From Coprinellus micaceus (taxonomy: Eukaryota; Basidiomycota; Agaricomycetes; Agaricales; Psathyrellaceae): a DNA stretch of 64,000 nucleotides. Where the stretch lies: the NCBI GenBank assembly GCA_951394405.1, contig OX596339.1, positions 930,001 to 994,000 of the forward strand, read 5' to 3'. The position numbers and the translations under genes are program-made. The first letter of the stretch is position 1; every line of letters begins with the position of its first letter. The notes beneath the pieces were generated by a model, which did no database searches, was not told the DNA's origin, and saw only the letters and a list, made by a program, of their open reading frames with translations. Below, one piece after another: positions 25,068-37,225 of the stretch.

Positions 25068-25371
25068 GGGCTGAACATACAGTGAGTCTCCATTTCTGCA
25101 CTCTTTCCACCCTCGAAACGATGAAAATTTCCAATTTTCGTTGAGCGTCGGGTCGTACCTAGACTTCGATGCAATGCTTTTCTTTTGTCATAGTTACACT
25201 GATCGGTCCAATACTCATTCTGAGGGTTGGATTCGTGCTGACGACGCCTCTCTCCAGGATTGCCCCCCAAACGATACCATGAACGCGAATTGAAGGGATA
25301 GCAAGATATTCAAGGCGCATGGGTGAGTTCATGCCCCTCCTAGCGCCACTATTCCATTGGTGGATTGAACG

Positions 25372-26151
25372 ATGATCCATTTCCAATTCAAACTAGAGTA
25401 TCTGAGGACCACAGGTCCGATGCTTTTATATTTTTTATCTGACTCTTTGCCCCGTTGTACGCGGAAACCTCATACTGACCATTCCATTCAGAGCAATTCA
25501 TCAGCGTCCCCCGTCGTCCTATCTTAACTTCCGCCTCGATGTAAGTCTCGTTTCTTTACCCCTTCCTTGATGATACAAAGGAATTACCGCCTGCTCCATC
25601 TTGTCAGATGGATTTGATGACAATTCCATGGCTGTTTTTTTAAAACACTGATCTCGTTGTGTACTGAACTCTTGAACGATTTGCTGACCCTATCCCTTCA
25701 GTGCTTGCTAGTCGGAACCAATGCTCGGGGGTGCGTAGTACGTTGGATGCACTTGGCCACAATGTAAGCCTTCTTTTCCGTTTCTCTCCAAATGATGTTT
25801 TATCACGACGGTCTTCGTACTACCATGCACGAAAATGCCCGCCACAGCTCAATTTTCCGGGCAACCCCATCTGATCTTTGCCTCACGTTCCTTCCTTCGA
25901 CATTATTCTGACCTCCTCCCTCTCAGGTGTCCCTTCGAGTGTGCATATACAACAACAGCGGACAATTCCAGTAAGCTGTAGTTCAACTAGAGTCAAATCG
26001 GTGCAGTCTGTCCTTATCAGAGGCGGGCCGGTTGTCGCGCCGTCTTCGTTCCACTATACCGTGGAACGTTGAACTATTCTTGTTCAATCTAATCTATATT
26101 TCGTTTCTTCGTGCATTACACATTACTGTCGGTGAAACCGACCCCGTCGGA
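25372..26151 (+). other. Ladder of short exon-like blocks
   Basis: Blocks at 25492-25540, 25702-25763 and 25927-25970 are each bounded by good acceptors (CATTCAG, CCTTCAG, CTCTCAG) and donors (GTAAGT, GTAAGC, GTAAGC). One frame stays open across all three and into the block after CTTATCAG near 26020. I found no convincing start or known domain, so it could be a small unknown gene or a spliced non-coding RNA. Confidence 0.25.
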
Positions 26152-26870
26152 TGAGAGAATGGCAAGGGACGATGACGCAAATCGACATGAAGTGCCCAAT
26201 TTCGAAGCATTTCAATGTCGCTGACTGACCTTTCGGGTTGCCGCCGCTTCATTAGAACCAGGATCGCCTAGGGATCGACATCCCAAGTTAAGAAGTGCGT
26301 CTCAGTAAGGTATCGAATACCAGGAAGAAGCATGCAAAGTTCCATAAGGATGTTTTGTGCTCGGCTGAAGACCTTCGACCCTATGTACGGCTGGGTTGCA
26401 CACCATCTGTCCAGCTTCGAGACGGAATACTATTTTCCGAGCGCCGAGGATATTAGACAGTAAGCAGACAATCGTGCGATTGGATGAACTTCAATGGGCT
26501 AACTTGCCGCTGGCCTCAGAGCGAAGATGGGGTTGTCGGGCAAGGGGGACGGCCATTCGCTGGACGAGAAAGGCAGGACTCTACGGCGTGAAGGCCTCGG
26601 CCACGGGGATCTGAAGCCAATTCCTAAAATACTGTCAAGGTACTAGGTGAGCGCATTGGCCCCAGCGAGCGCTCTTGAGGGCGCCCGGCGATGCTCACCT
26701 CAGCTCATGCACAGGTGACACAATGCAGGGCTTCAGAACCTCCTTTCGTCATCCTTCATTGTGTCACCCCTTGGGTTAGGCTATTCTTGGTCAATGTGCA
26801 CGAAGAAGTGCACTCCCTTTGGACATGGCTGCCTCACGTCGCAAGTTGGCCGCCTCAGGCTTCGGCGGGG

Positions 26871-26877
26871 TATAAAA
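26871..26877 (+). promoter_or_regulatory. TATA box of oxalate decarboxylase gene
   Basis: TATAAAA lies 98 bp upstream of the start codon, in a GGCGGGG context and followed by a C/T-rich run. This is the clearest core promoter in the window and fits a strongly inducible secreted enzyme. Confidence 0.6.
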
Positions 26878-26968
26878 GCCCTCTCCCTTCCACTTATATG
26901 TCCTCAACTCGGACCCCAGAGTTATCCACGACTTCGAGACTTCAACACTCCGCTTCGCTTTGCTCACC

Positions 26969-29321
26969 ATGATTCGCCTTTCGACTTGCTTCCTCGCCGT
27001 TCTCTTGGCATTGCAATCGTCCGCCCTGCCTGCTCTGCAGGGTCGCGATGTCGATGCCGGTATCGTTGAAGCTCGCGCAAGCACCACCTCGGCGGTGGCC
27101 GAGGCCTCTGGAACCGCTACCAGCACCCTCGCCAGCACTGTGACGGGGTCTTCGACGTCCACTGAATCCGTCGTACCTCCCTCTGAGAGTGGCCCTGTTA
27201 TCAGTCTCAATCCCAACAACCCTGTTTGGGATTCGTCGTTCACTGGCCCCTTCGACTCCATTCGAGGACCTCTTGGTGCTACCATCATCGGGCCCAACAA
27301 CCCCAATATCGCCCAGCAGAACCCGGACTTGTTCGCACCTCCCACCACCGACCACGGAGATGTGTAAGTCGCATGCCTTTACCTCCCTAACCAACCTATC
27401 TCTCTCGGCACAACGAGCAGATATCTGATCTTTACCGCTTTAATTTTAGTCCCAATATCAAGTGGCCAATGAGCTTGAGCCATAATCGCCTCGCGACTGG
27501 CGGTTGGGCTCGTCAGCAGAATAGTACGTTCATGAATTCCGTTCAACTTCTAGTGGGAAATGGAGCTCACGGCGAACTTGTGTAGCCGGGGTCATGCCTA
27601 TCGCCACAGGTCGGTCCTTCTTTAGTTACCCGGCAAAGAGTCTTAATCTCACAGCAATCTGTCGACAGAGATGGCCGGCGTGAACATGCGATTGAAACCA
27701 GGAGCCATTCGGTGAGTTGCTTCTATTCTCTGTCACAACAGCAATGTTGAGTGATTTTCATTTAGTGAACTCCACTGGCATAAGACCGCAGAGGTGAGAG
27801 GCACCTCTGCATGTTCGGCTACACGACAACGACTAACGACGTTCGAACGACCCCCAGTGGGCCTACGTCCTTAAGGGAACCACCCAAGTTACCTCGGTCG
27901 ATCAGGACGGCAGGAATTTCATCTCCACCGTTGTACGTCTTGCTTGTTCCCTCCTCTCCCCCGGAGACGTCGGGAATACTCACCACGCGCGACACGGTCT
28001 AGGGCCCAGGCGACCTCTGGTACTTCCCTCCTGGTATCCCCCACTCTCTCCAGGCTACCGGCGATGATCCCGATGGCTCCGAATTCCTGTTGGTCTTCCC
28101 CAACGGCATGTTCAGCGAAGACTCGACCTTCCTGGTTAGCCCACTCCGCGATGATTCTACCGTGTGGTATACTTGGACTGACGAAACTCAACCACTCTGT
28201 GTATATTTAGCTCACCGACTGGTTGGCTCATATTCCCGCTGAAGGTCCGTTCCTTCTTTGCCTTCTCTTCGCGGCACGAGGCCTGACCTGCTGCGCTGCA
28301 GTTCTCGCCAAGAACTTTGGACTGTAAGCTACCGGCGCGCGTTGCATTCCACGAGGCGCTAATGTTAGATTCTGGGGTTATAGTCCTATCGAAGCCTTCA
28401 AGAACGCACCAGAGAACGAGCTTTACATCTTCCCCGCAGGTACGCACTCACCTCACGAGTACCCCCGATTGCAGATATTGACTTCCTGTTGTTATCGCAC
28501 AGACGTCCCCGCCGACAACCAGCCCGCCCCGACCAGCCCTTTTGGGACTGTTCCAGACCCCTTCGCCTTTGCCTTCTCCAATGTTTCTGCTACGCAATTC
28601 TCTGGCGGTACCGCAAAAATCGTCGATTCGTCCACCTTCAAGGTCTCCGTGACCATTGCTGCTGCGGAAGTTACTGTTGAGCCTGGTGCAATGAGGGAGC
28701 TTCACGTACGTTTTTGGGAAATGCCCCTTGCTTTGCGGACGGTGCAGATGTCTGACGGATAACGTTTTAACTTTTCAGTGGCACCCCACCGAAGACGAGT
28801 GGACATTCTTCTTGGAGGGTGAAGGGCGAATTACCCTCTTCGCTTCCCAGTCCAACGCGAGGACCTTCGACTTCCAGGCAGGAGATGTCGGTACGTATAT
28901 CACGTATTCATTCACCGTAAATTCTTTATGACAATGTGAATTCAGGCTATATCCCCGCTTCTAACGGTATGCCTACGCTTCATATATACTCCGCATTCAC
29001 TCTTATCCCAATTCATCCCTTTCCTTCTAATCTCTTAGGCCATTACGTCGAGAACACGGGTAACACCACCCTCAGGTTCCTCGAGATCTTCAACTCCGGT
29101 GCGCCTTCCAGTGTTCCTAGTTGGCTCATGCCCCTACTTACTAATGTGCCCTCGGCCCTCCCATAGACAAATTCCAGGACGTCAGTCTCACCCAGTGGTT
29201 GGCACTGACCCCTCCAGCTCTTGTCAAGGCTCATCTCGGCGTTTCCGATGACACCATCGCCCACTTCTCCAAGACCAAGCCCGTGGTTGTTGGCGGTTCC
29301 CGTAACGTTACCAAAGCCTAA
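26969..29321 (+). CDS. Secreted oxalate decarboxylase (bicupin)
   Basis: Converts oxalate to formate and CO2 (EC 4.1.1.2) in a manganese-dependent reaction; in decay fungi it controls extracellular oxalate. Fifteen exons separated by small introns sum to 1,434 nt, 477 residues. A hydrophobic signal peptide ([16 protein letters not shown]) opens the protein, followed by a Ser/Thr-rich linker. Cupin 1 has [11 protein letters not shown]; cupin 2 has [13 protein letters not shown]. Each supplies the His/Glu metal ligands of the family. The lid segment FSEDSTFL keeps the glutamate linked to decarboxylase rather than oxidase activity in the bacterial OxdC enzyme. Length is normal for fungal members. 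Very confident by motif order. Confidence 0.94.
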
Positions 29322-29488
29322 GTGAACATGTGTTCGGAGCCTGAGTCGCTCACTTCCAAGGGGCATTCCTTATCGCTTTGTCACTACGAACTATCGAGAT
29401 GCCTTTTACGAACGATACCATGGAGATGACGATTACTGCAATGTCAATGTACTTGTATCATAACGCGAAGTGCACGATTCCTATTTTT

Positions 29489-29785
29489 CTACTCGCTCGA
29501 GTCTTCCTCCTCTTCTGGTGGCACACCCTCAGGGTAGAGGTATGGGTCCTCCGATGGGTAGTACACCTGGTCATCCCAATCTACCTGCAACTTCGGTGAC
29601 AGCTCATCTTCCTTGCATGTGTTCATGCACATGATGTCATCCAGCTTAACCGCTGGGCGGGATGACGGCCAAGCGTCTACAGCTGCTTTGAGCAAGCGGC
29701 ACGAGACCCCTTTCAATGCCCACTCGCTCTCCCGAAAATCCATCCTGCAGAGTGCGGGAAATCTAAAACCGGGAGCAGATGTCAA
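29489..29785 (-). pseudogene. Stray C-terminal fragment of an F-box-like gene
   Basis: A 98-codon frame resembling only the tail of the F-box-like paralogs: FPALCRMDFRES, then LQVDWDDQVYYPSED, and a closing Glu run, comparable to the WDG...YY acidic tails elsewhere here. No F-box or leucine-rich body lies upstream; the next gene begins on its own. Probably a remnant of a deleted copy. Confidence 0.55.
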
Positions 29786-29942
29786 GTCGCCAGCGTTAAC
29801 CCTCCCTGTACTTAGTCGTGTCGTGCAGGGCCCGAATGAAGGAAGACACCCTCGAGCACCGGAACTGCGCAGTGCAAGTTAAATATCGACACACAACCAT
29901 GTGTAGTCTGACTACGGGAGACTAACAGCTCGTACATGGTGT

Positions 29943-31859
29943 TTAATTGCCCTCGCCCTCTTCATCTTCCTCACCACCGTCACCAACCCCCATCCCAGCC
30001 CCCCCGTTTCCATCCGAATCCTCCGATGACTCACTGGAAATTTCCTCGCTCTGGCCATCTTCATCTTGGTCCTCGTACCCGTTGCTGGAGCCTGGAGAAT
30101 CTTCGTCTGAGCTATTGGCTCCATCCCCGTTCTCTGATCCCTCCTCTCCGTCTTCACTCTCATCATATTCTTCGGAATCCGATGGCGTGACGTCTGTATC
30201 GTCACTGAACAACCTCACCCTGACGTTTGGCAGGGATTTGACGATCCGACGGAGGATTCCACTTTTGAGGAAGAAGCATTCAAAAAGCCTGACTTCGAAC
30301 ATCGGAGACGAGGGCGGTTTCGACTTCAGAGCCTCAATAAGTAGAGAGCCTGTTCGAGCATCAAAGTCGTAGAGTGTGAAGTCTAGGGTTTCAAGTGCTG
30401 AAAACGGTTGCATGGCTGGTCCGCCATTGGATATCGACGCTACATCGTCACAGGAACCTAGAGCCTGTGAAAACGTCTCTGAAAGACTATCAAATTCGAA
30501 TTTGATTGTTTTCAGTGTCGTTAATACACCGAAGGTCGCCGTCCACGCCTCTTGCGTCAGCGGGGGATTGGATGTGAATCCGGCCGAGGAAAGGCAGGAG
30601 AAGCCCTTTTCGTTTTGGAGCGTCGATATATACTCGCCGACGGTAGTGCCCGGAGGTATCGGATTGGGAAATAACACTTCCAGTGCTATTGGCTTATTGG
30701 TCCATGGATTTTTCGAATTAAGCCGGCAGGCGAAGGTGTGGTACCCGTCGGATGAATCTCCTCCACTCCCGTACTCCAAGTCACGCACTGGTGTGCTGCG
30801 CCACAGGTCCCAGGACTCTGCTAATCTTCGGAGAAAACGGCCAAAGGATAGGGCATCCTGGGGGTGTCCAAAATTGACGCTGACCTCTGAAGCACCTGGG
30901 AGGCGAACGAGTTCAAAGAGCGTCTCGATTGACACGCTCTGACCCGCGAGCTTTAATGAACGAAGGTTTGGGAGTGTGACCGGCACGGTGCTGGGCATCG
31001 AAGGGTTCTTGGGAGCAGGCAAGTTACTCCCCGGCAGAAACCCTTCTAGCCAAAGTTCGCCGAGGTTGGGCATATCTCGCAGGGCAGCTATAAGCTGAGC
31101 CCAGGAGGGCGAACCAGGGTTCGGAGTGAGGTTGGGTTCACAGACAAAAGACTGGTGCAAGCGGAGCCGAGTCAGGGTGGGGCGTAAGGGCAAGTCGGTC
31201 CAATTGCCGACGTCGATGTCAAATAGGCGCAGATCCTTGAGGTTAGGGGATGTACCTTCGAGGAAGCGTGTCGGAAGGGTGACAGAATCGTTGTCAGCTC
31301 CATACTTGAGTAGTGCCATGGCCTCGAGTGCAGGGGCAGGCCCGGACAGAACAGGAAGGAGTGAGGCCAGCTTCAGCGGATTGCCCCTCAAATGGCTGCT
31401 CGTGAGGGTCACTCTTCGTAACCGTTCCGTGATCGATAGTGCCTTACGGAGCACACTGTGAGCGTTGGCTCCGCACTCCAAGCCGAATTCGACCGATAGG
31501 GGAGCATTCCTCGACCTTTCGATCATGACTTCGGTGAACTCAGGGTTCACGAACGAGAGGTTGGTCCACAATTCCAGGCAGTCCAGCGCGGTTCGTCGCC
31601 AGTATCGACATACATGGGTAACACGAATCCACTCCAGGTCTCCTTCATCATCGTCCGGATTGGCTGCAGCCGTTAGAAAAATCTTGCATAGAATTTCAGG
31701 CGGGACGCGATTCGGCAGAGCCAGCGAGTTGTAGCATTCTTGCAGTGCGTATATCTCGTCCTTCAGCTCTAATATGCGCCGGCTGAGTTTTTCCCGGTGA
31801 TCTTCGAATTGGAGAGTGTCGTGTCGACCGAGGAGCGCCTGAGTGGGCGAGGAAAACAT
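29943..31859 (-). CDS. F-box-like protein with leucine-rich repeats
   Basis: Single-exon gene, 638 residues, and intact. It starts with MFSSPTQALLGRHDTL, the canonical family opening. A helical stretch precedes the F-box-like core VPPEILCKIFL and THVCRYWRRTALDCLELW, then FVNPEFTEVMIERSR. Leucine-rich repeats follow, and it ends in a long acidic Ser/Glu/Asp/Gly-rich tail of about 80 residues, longer than in the other copies. Putative SCF adaptor by family; substrate unknown. Confidence 0.82.
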   Translation of the reverse strand: MFSSPTQALLGRHDTLQFEDHREKLSRRILELKDEIYALQECYNSLALPNRVPPEILCKIFLTAAANPDDDEGDLEWIRVTHVCRYWRRTALDCLELWTNLSFVNPEFTEVMIERSRNAPLSVEFGLECGANAHSVLRKALSITERLRRVTLTSSHLRGNPLKLASLLPVLSGPAPALEAMALLKYGADNDSVTLPTRFLEGTSPNLKDLRLFDIDVGNWTDLPLRPTLTRLRLHQSFVCEPNLTPNPGSPSWAQLIAALRDMPNLGELWLEGFLPGSNLPAPKNPSMPSTVPVTLPNLRSLKLAGQSVSIETLFELVRLPGASEVSVNFGHPQDALSFGRFLRRLAESWDLWRSTPVRDLEYGSGGDSSDGYHTFACRLNSKNPWTNKPIALEVLFPNPIPPGTTVGEYISTLQNEKGFSCLSSAGFTSNPPLTQEAWTATFGVLTTLKTIKFEFDSLSETFSQALGSCDDVASISNGGPAMQPFSALETLDFTLYDFDARTGSLLIEALKSKPPSSPMFEVRLFECFFLKSGILRRIVKSLPNVRVRLFSDDTDVTPSDSEEYDESEDGEEGSENGDGANSSDEDSPGSSNGYEDQDEDGQSEEISSESSEDSDGNGGAGMGVGDGGEEDEEGEGN

Positions 31860-32013
31860 GGTGAAGAGGTTGTACCGTGACGCCTCAGTACTATGAAACG
31901 TGTCGAGAACCTGGTCAGCCTTGAAGTTATGTGCATCGAACGCTAGGACACGCTACCAACCAGAGGAGCTTTGCGGGAGAATAGAAGCAGGTCTTTGAAT
32001 ATGGTCAGTCGAG

Positions 32014-32051
32014 GGTGGTGGTGGTGGTGGTGGTGGTGGTGGTGGTGGTGT
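32014..32051 (+). repeat. GGT trinucleotide microsatellite
   Basis: About twelve uninterrupted GGT units between the F-box gene and the kinase gene. On the minus strand it creates a poly-His reading frame that I do not consider a gene. Confidence 0.95.
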
Positions 32052-32366
32052 GGAAACAAGATAGGACCGCGCGCTGACACGCGCGTCGGGCTTTGATGTG
32101 GCTGCTGCCTGCTGCTGCCCGTTCGAAGTTGCACCACTGGATTGTTATAGGCCATAGCAGATAAATACAAGGTGATGTATATACACAGAACAGAGGAGTC
32201 CAAGGGTATCTATGTCGGGTGGGGTACGTAGTCTATGAGGACAGCATTCAGGAGAGCAGAAAAATTCGAACAGAAATCCCATTCCGTAGGCTGGGGGGAT
32301 GTATACGACAGGGAGCTTCGGGAAGGATGGCAAGGATATATATGCTGAGGGGATGGGAAAATCGCC

Positions 32367-35140
32367 TCAGCCACGGACAGTCTCGTTCTGGGCGTCCATA
32401 GGTTCGGCGAGGCGACTCTTCGGGACGATGGTGGTGCGTGTGCGCTTGGAGGGAGTTTCGGGCTCGCCCGATTCTTCGACTGAGTCAGATCCACGCTTCC
32501 CGACACGGGGAGGGCTATTGATGGTGGAATTTGAGAGTGGGGCGGCAGCCTTCTGCTGGTCGAGTTCGTTCAGCGCCTTGTCGAAGATGGCTTTAAGCTT
32601 CTTGTAATGGTCCTCGAAACCTGTGTACAACTCATCGAGCCTCTTGAGACGCTCCTCTGGGACTTCGACCTGCCTGATTGTCTCCTTCCGTGTAAGGATG
32701 TCGCGAACGAAGACTTGAAACGACTCAAGCAGCTCCCTGCAAGGCTGTTCCCAGAAGGGATGGATAAGCTTGGGCAACGTCTTGTTGATCAGGGACTCCT
32801 TGGAGTTGAGCGATACCGTGGGGTTCTCGTTGTCCCACAACTCCAAAAACTCGGGGGCCGATTCAGCCTCTTTCTCAACGCCAGTCCATCCATACATGAG
32901 GTGGGTGGTGACGAAGAAGAAAGACTCCAGATCGTCGAGGTAGTCGTGAGCGAGTACTGAATTGGCGTTGAACGAACGACCCGGGTAGCTGCTGAGCACA
33001 GAGCAGGATTGGTACAGTCGAGTGCCCTATGCAGACGTCAGCCGGCGCCTGTCAAGATGTGTGGGAATGGAGGACGCACCGTTCGATGGGCAGAGGAAAT
33101 GCTGGAAACGCTACGAGGGCCAGTGTGGATGGCCATGTCAAGGTCAATGAGAATACCTCGGAGCCCAGGGAGTGCGTCTTCGTCCACAAGGCCAATGAGG
33201 ATGTTTTGGATGGATATATCCCGGTGAAGAATTTGCTTGAACTTGATCATGTTACGATGAACTGGAGAATCGAATTAGCTAATGAGCGGCATTCAGGGAG
33301 GACATGGTATGGACTCACTAAGGATAGCATCGCGGAGTGCTGCGATAGCCTGCTTCTGAGAGGTGAAGTGTTTCAGGGACGGCCCATGCTGCTCTACGAC
33401 CAGTCGGAGCCAGATGCGATTGAAGAAATTGGCATCACCCGATGCACCTTGTCCTCGGAAGCCCTTCGTTTCAGCCAGGCGGTCCTGGTAGTGGAGCATC
33501 CGGATGACCCCATTAACGCCTTTCACCTCCTCTAAGAAGATGTACTCGGCAGCGCGGTCGTCGGAGCGCCAGGCGTCCTTGATGAGAACCCTCGCTCGCT
33601 TTCCGTCAGCGCCCACCTTAGGGCTGCGAGCGCTCCAGCAGGTTGTTCCTCGTCCGCATATGGCCGCTCGGTGGAATACTGGGTGAACGTCGAGTAGGTC
33701 GAAGGTGAGTGCCTCGTTGTTGGAGTCAACCATCTGGATGCTGCCAGCGGCCTTCTTGCCCTCCCCATCGACGGTCCATTGGATGTTGGTATCCAAGCCA
33801 AGAAGTTCTTCGTCGAATGAGGTGAGGCCAAGGATGAGGCGAACGAAAGTGTAAGGGTCTTGGTGGATGTTGATCCACGGGGTATACTTGCTGCCGCTAC
33901 GGTCGAAATGGATGAGGCGAACGTGATGCTCAGTCAAGACGACGGTGCGGACGAATTTCCGGTTGGGCTGGTGCATATAAATCTGCCTGTGCGATTCGTT
34001 AGACGGTCCAGTGGCTAGGATGCAGGAAGATACTTGCCTTGCATAAACTCCAGTCTGCTGGATAAGGTCACTATCGGTGTCGCCTGCCCCTTCCCTCTTG
34101 ACTTCTAAGAACGAAGCCATGTTGCTGTAGCCAACCTTGGCTTTGCCGTCAGGGGATTCGAACGATGGCCCGGTGGCGACTATGGAGATGTCCGGCCTCG
34201 ACATGTGGTTGGCATTGTCACGGTGAACGAAGTGCTTTGAATGGGTATCCTCAGGGGTACGGGTTCCATGCCCTCCAGGTTTCCCGAGATTCTTGATAAC
34301 GGCGTCAGCGATCTTGACGAACTTCTCATAGAGTTCTGACTCCTTTGCCGCAACATCTGGAAGGTCGCCCCATCTCCCGCAACCGTCCCCATACTTCCTC
34401 CTCGGAGCATAGCCAAGTTTCTTGAAGGCAGCCTTGATCTGCTTGTCCGTGGCAAGATGCGCGTACATATCCTTTGCATACGCATCATCGGTGGTGACGA
34501 TCTTGTTGCCCAGCTCCATCATGACGATGCGCTTGAGCTCTGGGAGTTCGGCATCGTCACGAGCATTTTGAGCACTGGGACCCATCGGTGTCGAGCCCAG
34601 GTGGCTACTGACGCTCGAAGTTTTCGCGTCCGGGTTTTCGCGGATGGGGGTGTGGGGGTTCGCTGGTTCGCTGTTGCGAGCTTCGCAGGGAGGGGTAGGG
34701 GTGCGGTATTCTGGCTTCCTCCTGTTCAAAGTTTGTGCTCGTGCTCGAGCAGTGGGGGATTTGACCTTGGTAGCAGGCTTCTTCGTTCCACCTTTAGCTG
34801 CTGCAGCCCTTTGGGCCGCGGTTGTCGACCTTGTGACACGTTCGGTGCAGATGACAGTCGGTGCAGATCCGGTTCGACGCCTGGGGACGGGCTCCGGGGT
34901 TGTAGTGACAGGTTTCTCGACGGCGGTAGCGGAGCCGTGTCTAAGTCGAGCGGGTAGAATTGCAGGATCGACGGCGAGCTCTGTTTTAATGGTGTCGATG
35001 AACTCCTTCTGAGCGCGAGCGGAGGAGCGCAAGCCGACTCTTCGACCGTTGGTAGGGAGGTTGCTGTTGGAGGACATGTTGGGCGAGGGCAGGATGGGGT
35101 CAGGATGAAAGATGGTGGTTGGAAAGAAAGAAGAAACCAA
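32367..35140 (-). CDS. Fungal-type protein kinase (FunK1)
   Basis: Member of the FunK1 kinase family expanded in multicellular basidiomycetes; role unknown, often linked to development. Four exons (35140-34038, 33986-33319, 33261-33080, 33026-32367) sum to 2,613 nt, 870 residues. An internal ATG at 35077 is an alternative start giving 849. The N-terminus is basic and Pro/Thr-rich. The kinase region has a candidate lysine in VLIKDAWR, the catalytic loop LHRDISIQNILI and the DLDMA metal motif (DFG equivalent), then RTGTRLYQS and AHDYLDDLESFFFV, all typical of FunK1. A basic tail (GKRGSD, PSKRTRT) could be nuclear targeting. Intron 34037-33987 appears to be GC-AG, 51 nt, and frame-neutral if retained. 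Confidence 0.9.
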
Positions 35141-35516
35141 CCTCAGTCACGCCTTTTATCACGCCTCCTATCTGCGTTTGGCCTACTTTCCCAATTCGGA
35201 ACGCGATTGTTGAGATGATGGTGGTCAGGAAGCAACGACGCGTCGGAAGCAATGGGTCAGTTTGGGCCACATTTGCACGTGCTAATTGACGGCCGCCACG
35301 GCATGTCTCATGACTAATCCAACTTGCCCCTGAGGCACGCGTACCCGCCACTGGGCCAACAACTTGTTCCCTTGGGCTTGTACTGTAGCAGCATGGCTGC
35401 CAGAAACTTGAAGGCAAATCGCTCGATACCTCCTTTATTTAAATACAGGTTGACAGGACGATATTTGTTACTATCTAGAATGAATATACATTTACACCAG
35501 GACTAAGTCTACTGCG
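35141..35516. other. Spacer upstream of kinase gene
   Basis: Probable promoter of the FunK1 gene. No ORF of note and no element recognised. Confidence 0.4.
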
Positions 35517-37225
35517 TTAATCCCCCTCCTCGGCTTCTCCCGTCACATGCGTTTCTGCAACAGTCAAGGTACCCCCGTAGACGTGACAGACGACTTTGTT
35601 GGCTGGGAGCGCGTCGATGAGTTGGCACTTGATGGCGGGGGTCGGCCCACGGTAACTGCAATGAACGCGTATCTCGACGTCCGGCATCCGAGAGGTGTTC
35701 AGCAGCCGAGTGTTCAAGGACGAGACTGGCGATGATGCTGTGTCGCCTGAAGGATACATTGCGTTGAAGTCGATGTTCTTTAGCACCAATCCTATCAGGG
35801 AGGGGGAGTTGGGTTGAGGCGGTGTCGCAGAATCAATGTCCATTGAATCACCTCCGGAAGTCGACGGTTCGCTTGCGAGAATCGTGAGAAAGGCCCCCGG
35901 GACAATGCAAGACTCGAGGGAGATTGTCGAGAGGTGCGGCAGGCTGGCAAACATCGCCATCCAATCACCTACCGTTAGGTGGCTACGGCGTGACACGGAT
36001 AAACTTGTAAGCTGAGAGAAGTCGAGGCGCTCCTTGAGTAGAGGCAAGATGTCTGCCGTCCCGACACCATTGTTGAGACTTGAGTGCAGGGACGCGCTGA
36101 GCTTTGGAGGATGCCCTCCAGGCGAAGTGGAGTCCGACATCCAGGACAAAGCTGGTCCATTGTCTTCGGAAAGTTGAAGCTTCCGTAATCCACTTCGAGC
36201 TTGGAAGTTGCAAGACTTTGCGAATTCTGACATGAGGTGGCGAATGGGATTGGCACCTGGCAGGTCAGTAGAAGGGGTGCCAGTAGGTGTGGCGCTCATC
36301 GATTAACGCCTGTGCTCCTGTCCGAAGGAGCTCCCAAGCGTCACGGAGATTATCTAAGAAAACGGAGAGAGCATCCAACGTTGTCTATCGGAAGGAACCG
36401 CTTGATTAAGAGTTTCTTTAACCGAACCATTCGGTGAAGAGCGGTTAGAAGCGCGTTCCAAGAAAGGCGGGCGGGATTGGATCCCGTAAGGCAATCAAGG
36501 TGTAGGGAAGTCAAGGCAGATGATAGGGGCAGAAAGTTCCAGCTCGATATGAAGCAATTGGCGAGGTGAAGATTTTTGAGGATAGGAGCTCCGTCTTCCA
36601 GAAACCTCGGCGGGAGCTCTACCTCTGTTCCGCTTGTCAATTTGGGAGTCTCCAACGCCGGCGCTGGTCCCGAAAAGTTGGAAAGAACGGTGACTAAATC
36701 CAGTGGATTTTCCGCGGTCGAAGACAACGAGGTCGAACGAACGCGTTCTGGACGAGATACCGCTTGTGCGATCACATCCTGGAGTTCTTCTCCTGTCGCC
36801 GTCAGAGGATCAGCATCGATGGTAAGTGGGGCGTTCTTTTGGACCTTTGAAGCATGAGCTGCGTAAAAGCGGGGCCTACGATAGACAAGTCCGTCCAGAG
36901 GGTTGCGCACTCCAGAGCGGCTTCACGCCAATGTCGACACACGTGTCGTGCTGAGCCAGGCCAACTTGCCCTGTTTTTCGAAGCCTCCCCCTTCAGAGAG
37001 CCATTCTTCAGACTCGGAGCACCATGAAACCATGAGGAAGATCCTGCATAAAACCCCAACCGGGATGCGATTGGGTGTAGCCAGGGAGTTCCAGGGCCTT
37101 TCTAACGCCCTAACCTCGGTCTTGACTCGGAGCTCCTGAATACGGTTGAGCGGGTCTTTGCGGTGCGATTGAATATCTAGAATGTCGTGGATATCGAGGA
37201 GAATGCGAGTCAACGGCGAGAACAT
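35517..37225 (-). pseudogene. F-box-like pseudogene with several frame breaks
   Basis: Pieces of one F-box-like gene lie in order but in different frames: a start with LTRILLDIHDILDIQSHR (37225 to about 36950), the core HVCRHWREAALECATLW (about 37059-36802), leucine-rich repeats with ALTSLHLD (36910-36350), and a tail (36299-35517). At least three frame changes at non-intron positions show it is broken. Its closest relative is the copy at 62783-64000. Confidence 0.8.

Larger units (their letters stand above)
24213..26868. other. Long gene-poor stretch
   Basis: About 2.6 kb with no confidently supported gene. It contains a weak minus-strand ORF (24753-25067) and a chain of short plus-strand exon-like blocks (25.4-26.1 kb), listed separately. 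I saw no repeats, tRNA or transposon ends. Confidence 0.5.

Noticed and set aside
26140..26330. Possible tRNA or small RNA gene near 26.2 kb
   Set aside because: No cloverleaf, A/B box pair or C/D box pairing could be made to fit.
31943..32203. Minus-strand ORF with a long poly-His tract
   Set aside because: The tract is the translation of the GGT microsatellite; there is no other support for a protein.
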